Positions 63,229 through 64,000 of a DNA stretch of 64,000 nt are shown here, piece after piece. Origin of the DNA: Cohnella cholangitidis (GTDB lineage: Bacteria > Bacillota > Bacilli > Paenibacillales > Paenibacillaceae). A program made the translations under genes and the position numbers. The stretch is from assembly GCF_014107495.1 (NCBI RefSeq), contig NZ_CP041969.1, positions 4,451,501 to 4,515,500 of the forward strand, given 5' to 3'. The notes beneath the pieces were generated by a model, which saw only the letters and a list, made by a program, of their open reading frames with translations, did no database searches and was not told where the DNA came from. Each line of letters starts with the position of its first letter. The stretch's first letter is position 1.

Positions 63229-64000
63229 ATGAAGGACTATGGAATGGTCGTCGTCGGAGCCGGAGAAGCGGCGCGCGCGCGGCGGTCGAGCTTCGGACGC
63301 AAGGTTGGACGGGCGCGATTACGATGATAGGCAACGAGAGGTGGCAGCCGTACGAGCGTCCGCCTTTATCCAAACATCAGCTATACGGCTCTGAGGAGCC
63401 GTCCCCCGTTACGATTCTCGATAGCGATAGATTAAACGAGCATAACATCGGTCTCCTAACAAACGACGCGGCTGTCCGAATTGACCGTCAAGCCCATTTC
63501 GTCGAGTTGGCGAGCGGAATTCAAGTGCCTTACGAGAGTTGCTGCTCGCAACGGGAGCTAATCCAAGAAAACTAAGCGTCAATGGGAACGCCGCCGAGGA
63601 GATGCTCTATCTGCGGACGTTTGCGGACGCGATCCGAATTCGGGAGCGGCTTCAACCGGGGAAAAGAGTGGCGGTCATCGGCGGTGGGTTTATCGGCCTG
63701 GAAGTCGCCGCCAGCGCGGTGACGAAGGGATGCGAGGTCACGCTCGTGGAAGTGGCGCCGCGGATCTTGATGCGCGGAGTGCCGGAACAAATCGCGGCGA
63801 TGGTCGAGGAAAGGCACCGCGCCGCGGGAGTGCAATTCAAGATCGGCTTGATGATCGACAGCGTGGACAAGGAAGTCGGCGGCGAGTACGTTATTTCGTT
63901 AGCCGACGGAACGACGGTTCGTTGCGACGTTATCGTAACCGGAATCGGAGCTATTCCCGAAATGACGCTGGCTGTCGCAAGCGAACTTGAGGTAGATAAC
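63229..64000 (+). CDS. FAD-dependent ferredoxin reductase (MocF-like), frameshifted, partial
   Basis: Flavoprotein that should pass electrons from NAD(P)H to the Rieske ferredoxin; its 3' end lies beyond the window. The first Rossmann motif GAGEAGARAAVEL is rebuilt by adding one G near 63268-63272. The frame slips again near 63535-63538; one added base gives YEKLLLATGANPRKLSV or similar. The NAD-binding motif VAVIGGGFIGLEVAASA and the later VTGIGAIPE block are clear. Two one-base losses close together in a conserved gene suggest sequencing error. Confidence 0.85.

Noticed and set aside
1..64000. CRISPR array, prophage or biosynthetic megacluster
   Set aside because: No regularly spaced direct repeats with unique spacers, no phage structural genes and no NRPS/PKS modules were seen.

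Overview
The window looks like a chromosome segment from a spore-forming, Gram-positive Paenibacillaceae bacterium of the Paenibacillus/Cohnella type. The evidence is a moderately GC-rich sequence with strong GGAGG ribosome sites and many TTG/GTG starts, a ydcC-alr-ndoAI-ndoA block ordered as in Bacillus, a cmpA sporulation micro-gene, an SprT-like gene, YesM/YesN regulators beside sugar ABC transporters, a copper-amine-oxidase-type stalk protein and a tRNA cluster with encoded CCA ends. This is inference from gene content; no 16S gene is present.

Layout. 1-3.3 kb: a two-component system (kinase cut by the window edge) divergent from a DUF3887/M23 lipoprotein, with an OmpR-type half-site array between them. 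3.4-8.5 kb: aminotransferase, VanW-like protein, MarR plus MFS efflux pair, DUF523, DUF1697. 8.6-18.5 kb: conserved housekeeping (ydcC, alr, ndoAI/ndoA, M29 aminopeptidase, tex, Rrf2 plus nitroreductase, cmpA, SprT). 18.5-20.7 kb: TetR plus drug-efflux MFS with three matching operators. 20.9-21.9 kb: five tRNAs around a tandem repeat. 22-25.5 kb: stalk-domain secreted protein, an IS3 remnant fused to a decayed NmrA-like gene, a lipoprotein. 25.6-30.2 kb: MATE exporter, Fur box with tiny ORFs, a ykkC-like riboswitch with terminator, and a three-gene ABC-2 exporter. 30.3-35.6 kb: GH67 alpha-glucuronidase, then fdhD and a FdhF/YdeP-type molybdoenzyme. 35.7-41.7 kb: two MITE-like repeats and an MMPL transporter/two-component module flanked by a broken and an intact copy of a DUF2294 gene. 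41.8-52.3 kb: AraC regulator, YesM/YesN pair, complete sugar ABC transporter and aldose epimerase. 52.3-59.3 kb: cupin, DUF421 protein, a NarL-type two-component system divergent from a membrane protein, a broken GNAT gene, and TetR divergent from a membrane protein. 59.6-64 kb: an operon resembling rhizopine mocA-mocC-mocD-mocE-mocF, running off the window edge.

The genes group into small self-contained circuits of regulator plus transporter, and two sugar-related loci. The 42.8-52.2 kb locus should sense a sugar (YesM/YesN), import it (binding protein, ATPase, two permeases) and interconvert its anomers. The last operon pairs an NAD-dependent sugar/inositol dehydrogenase and a TIM-barrel isomerase with a three-component non-heme iron oxygenase (desaturase-fold enzyme, Rieske ferredoxin, FAD reductase). 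In rhizobia that set O-demethylates a methylated inositol amine, so a methylated cyclitol or sugar is a plausible substrate here.

Caution: six otherwise well-conserved genes carry eight single-base losses, all in the same direction and mostly in short homopolymers. Sequencing or assembly error is the likelier cause than real gene decay; the NmrA, GNAT and DUF2294-copy lesions are of a different kind and look real.
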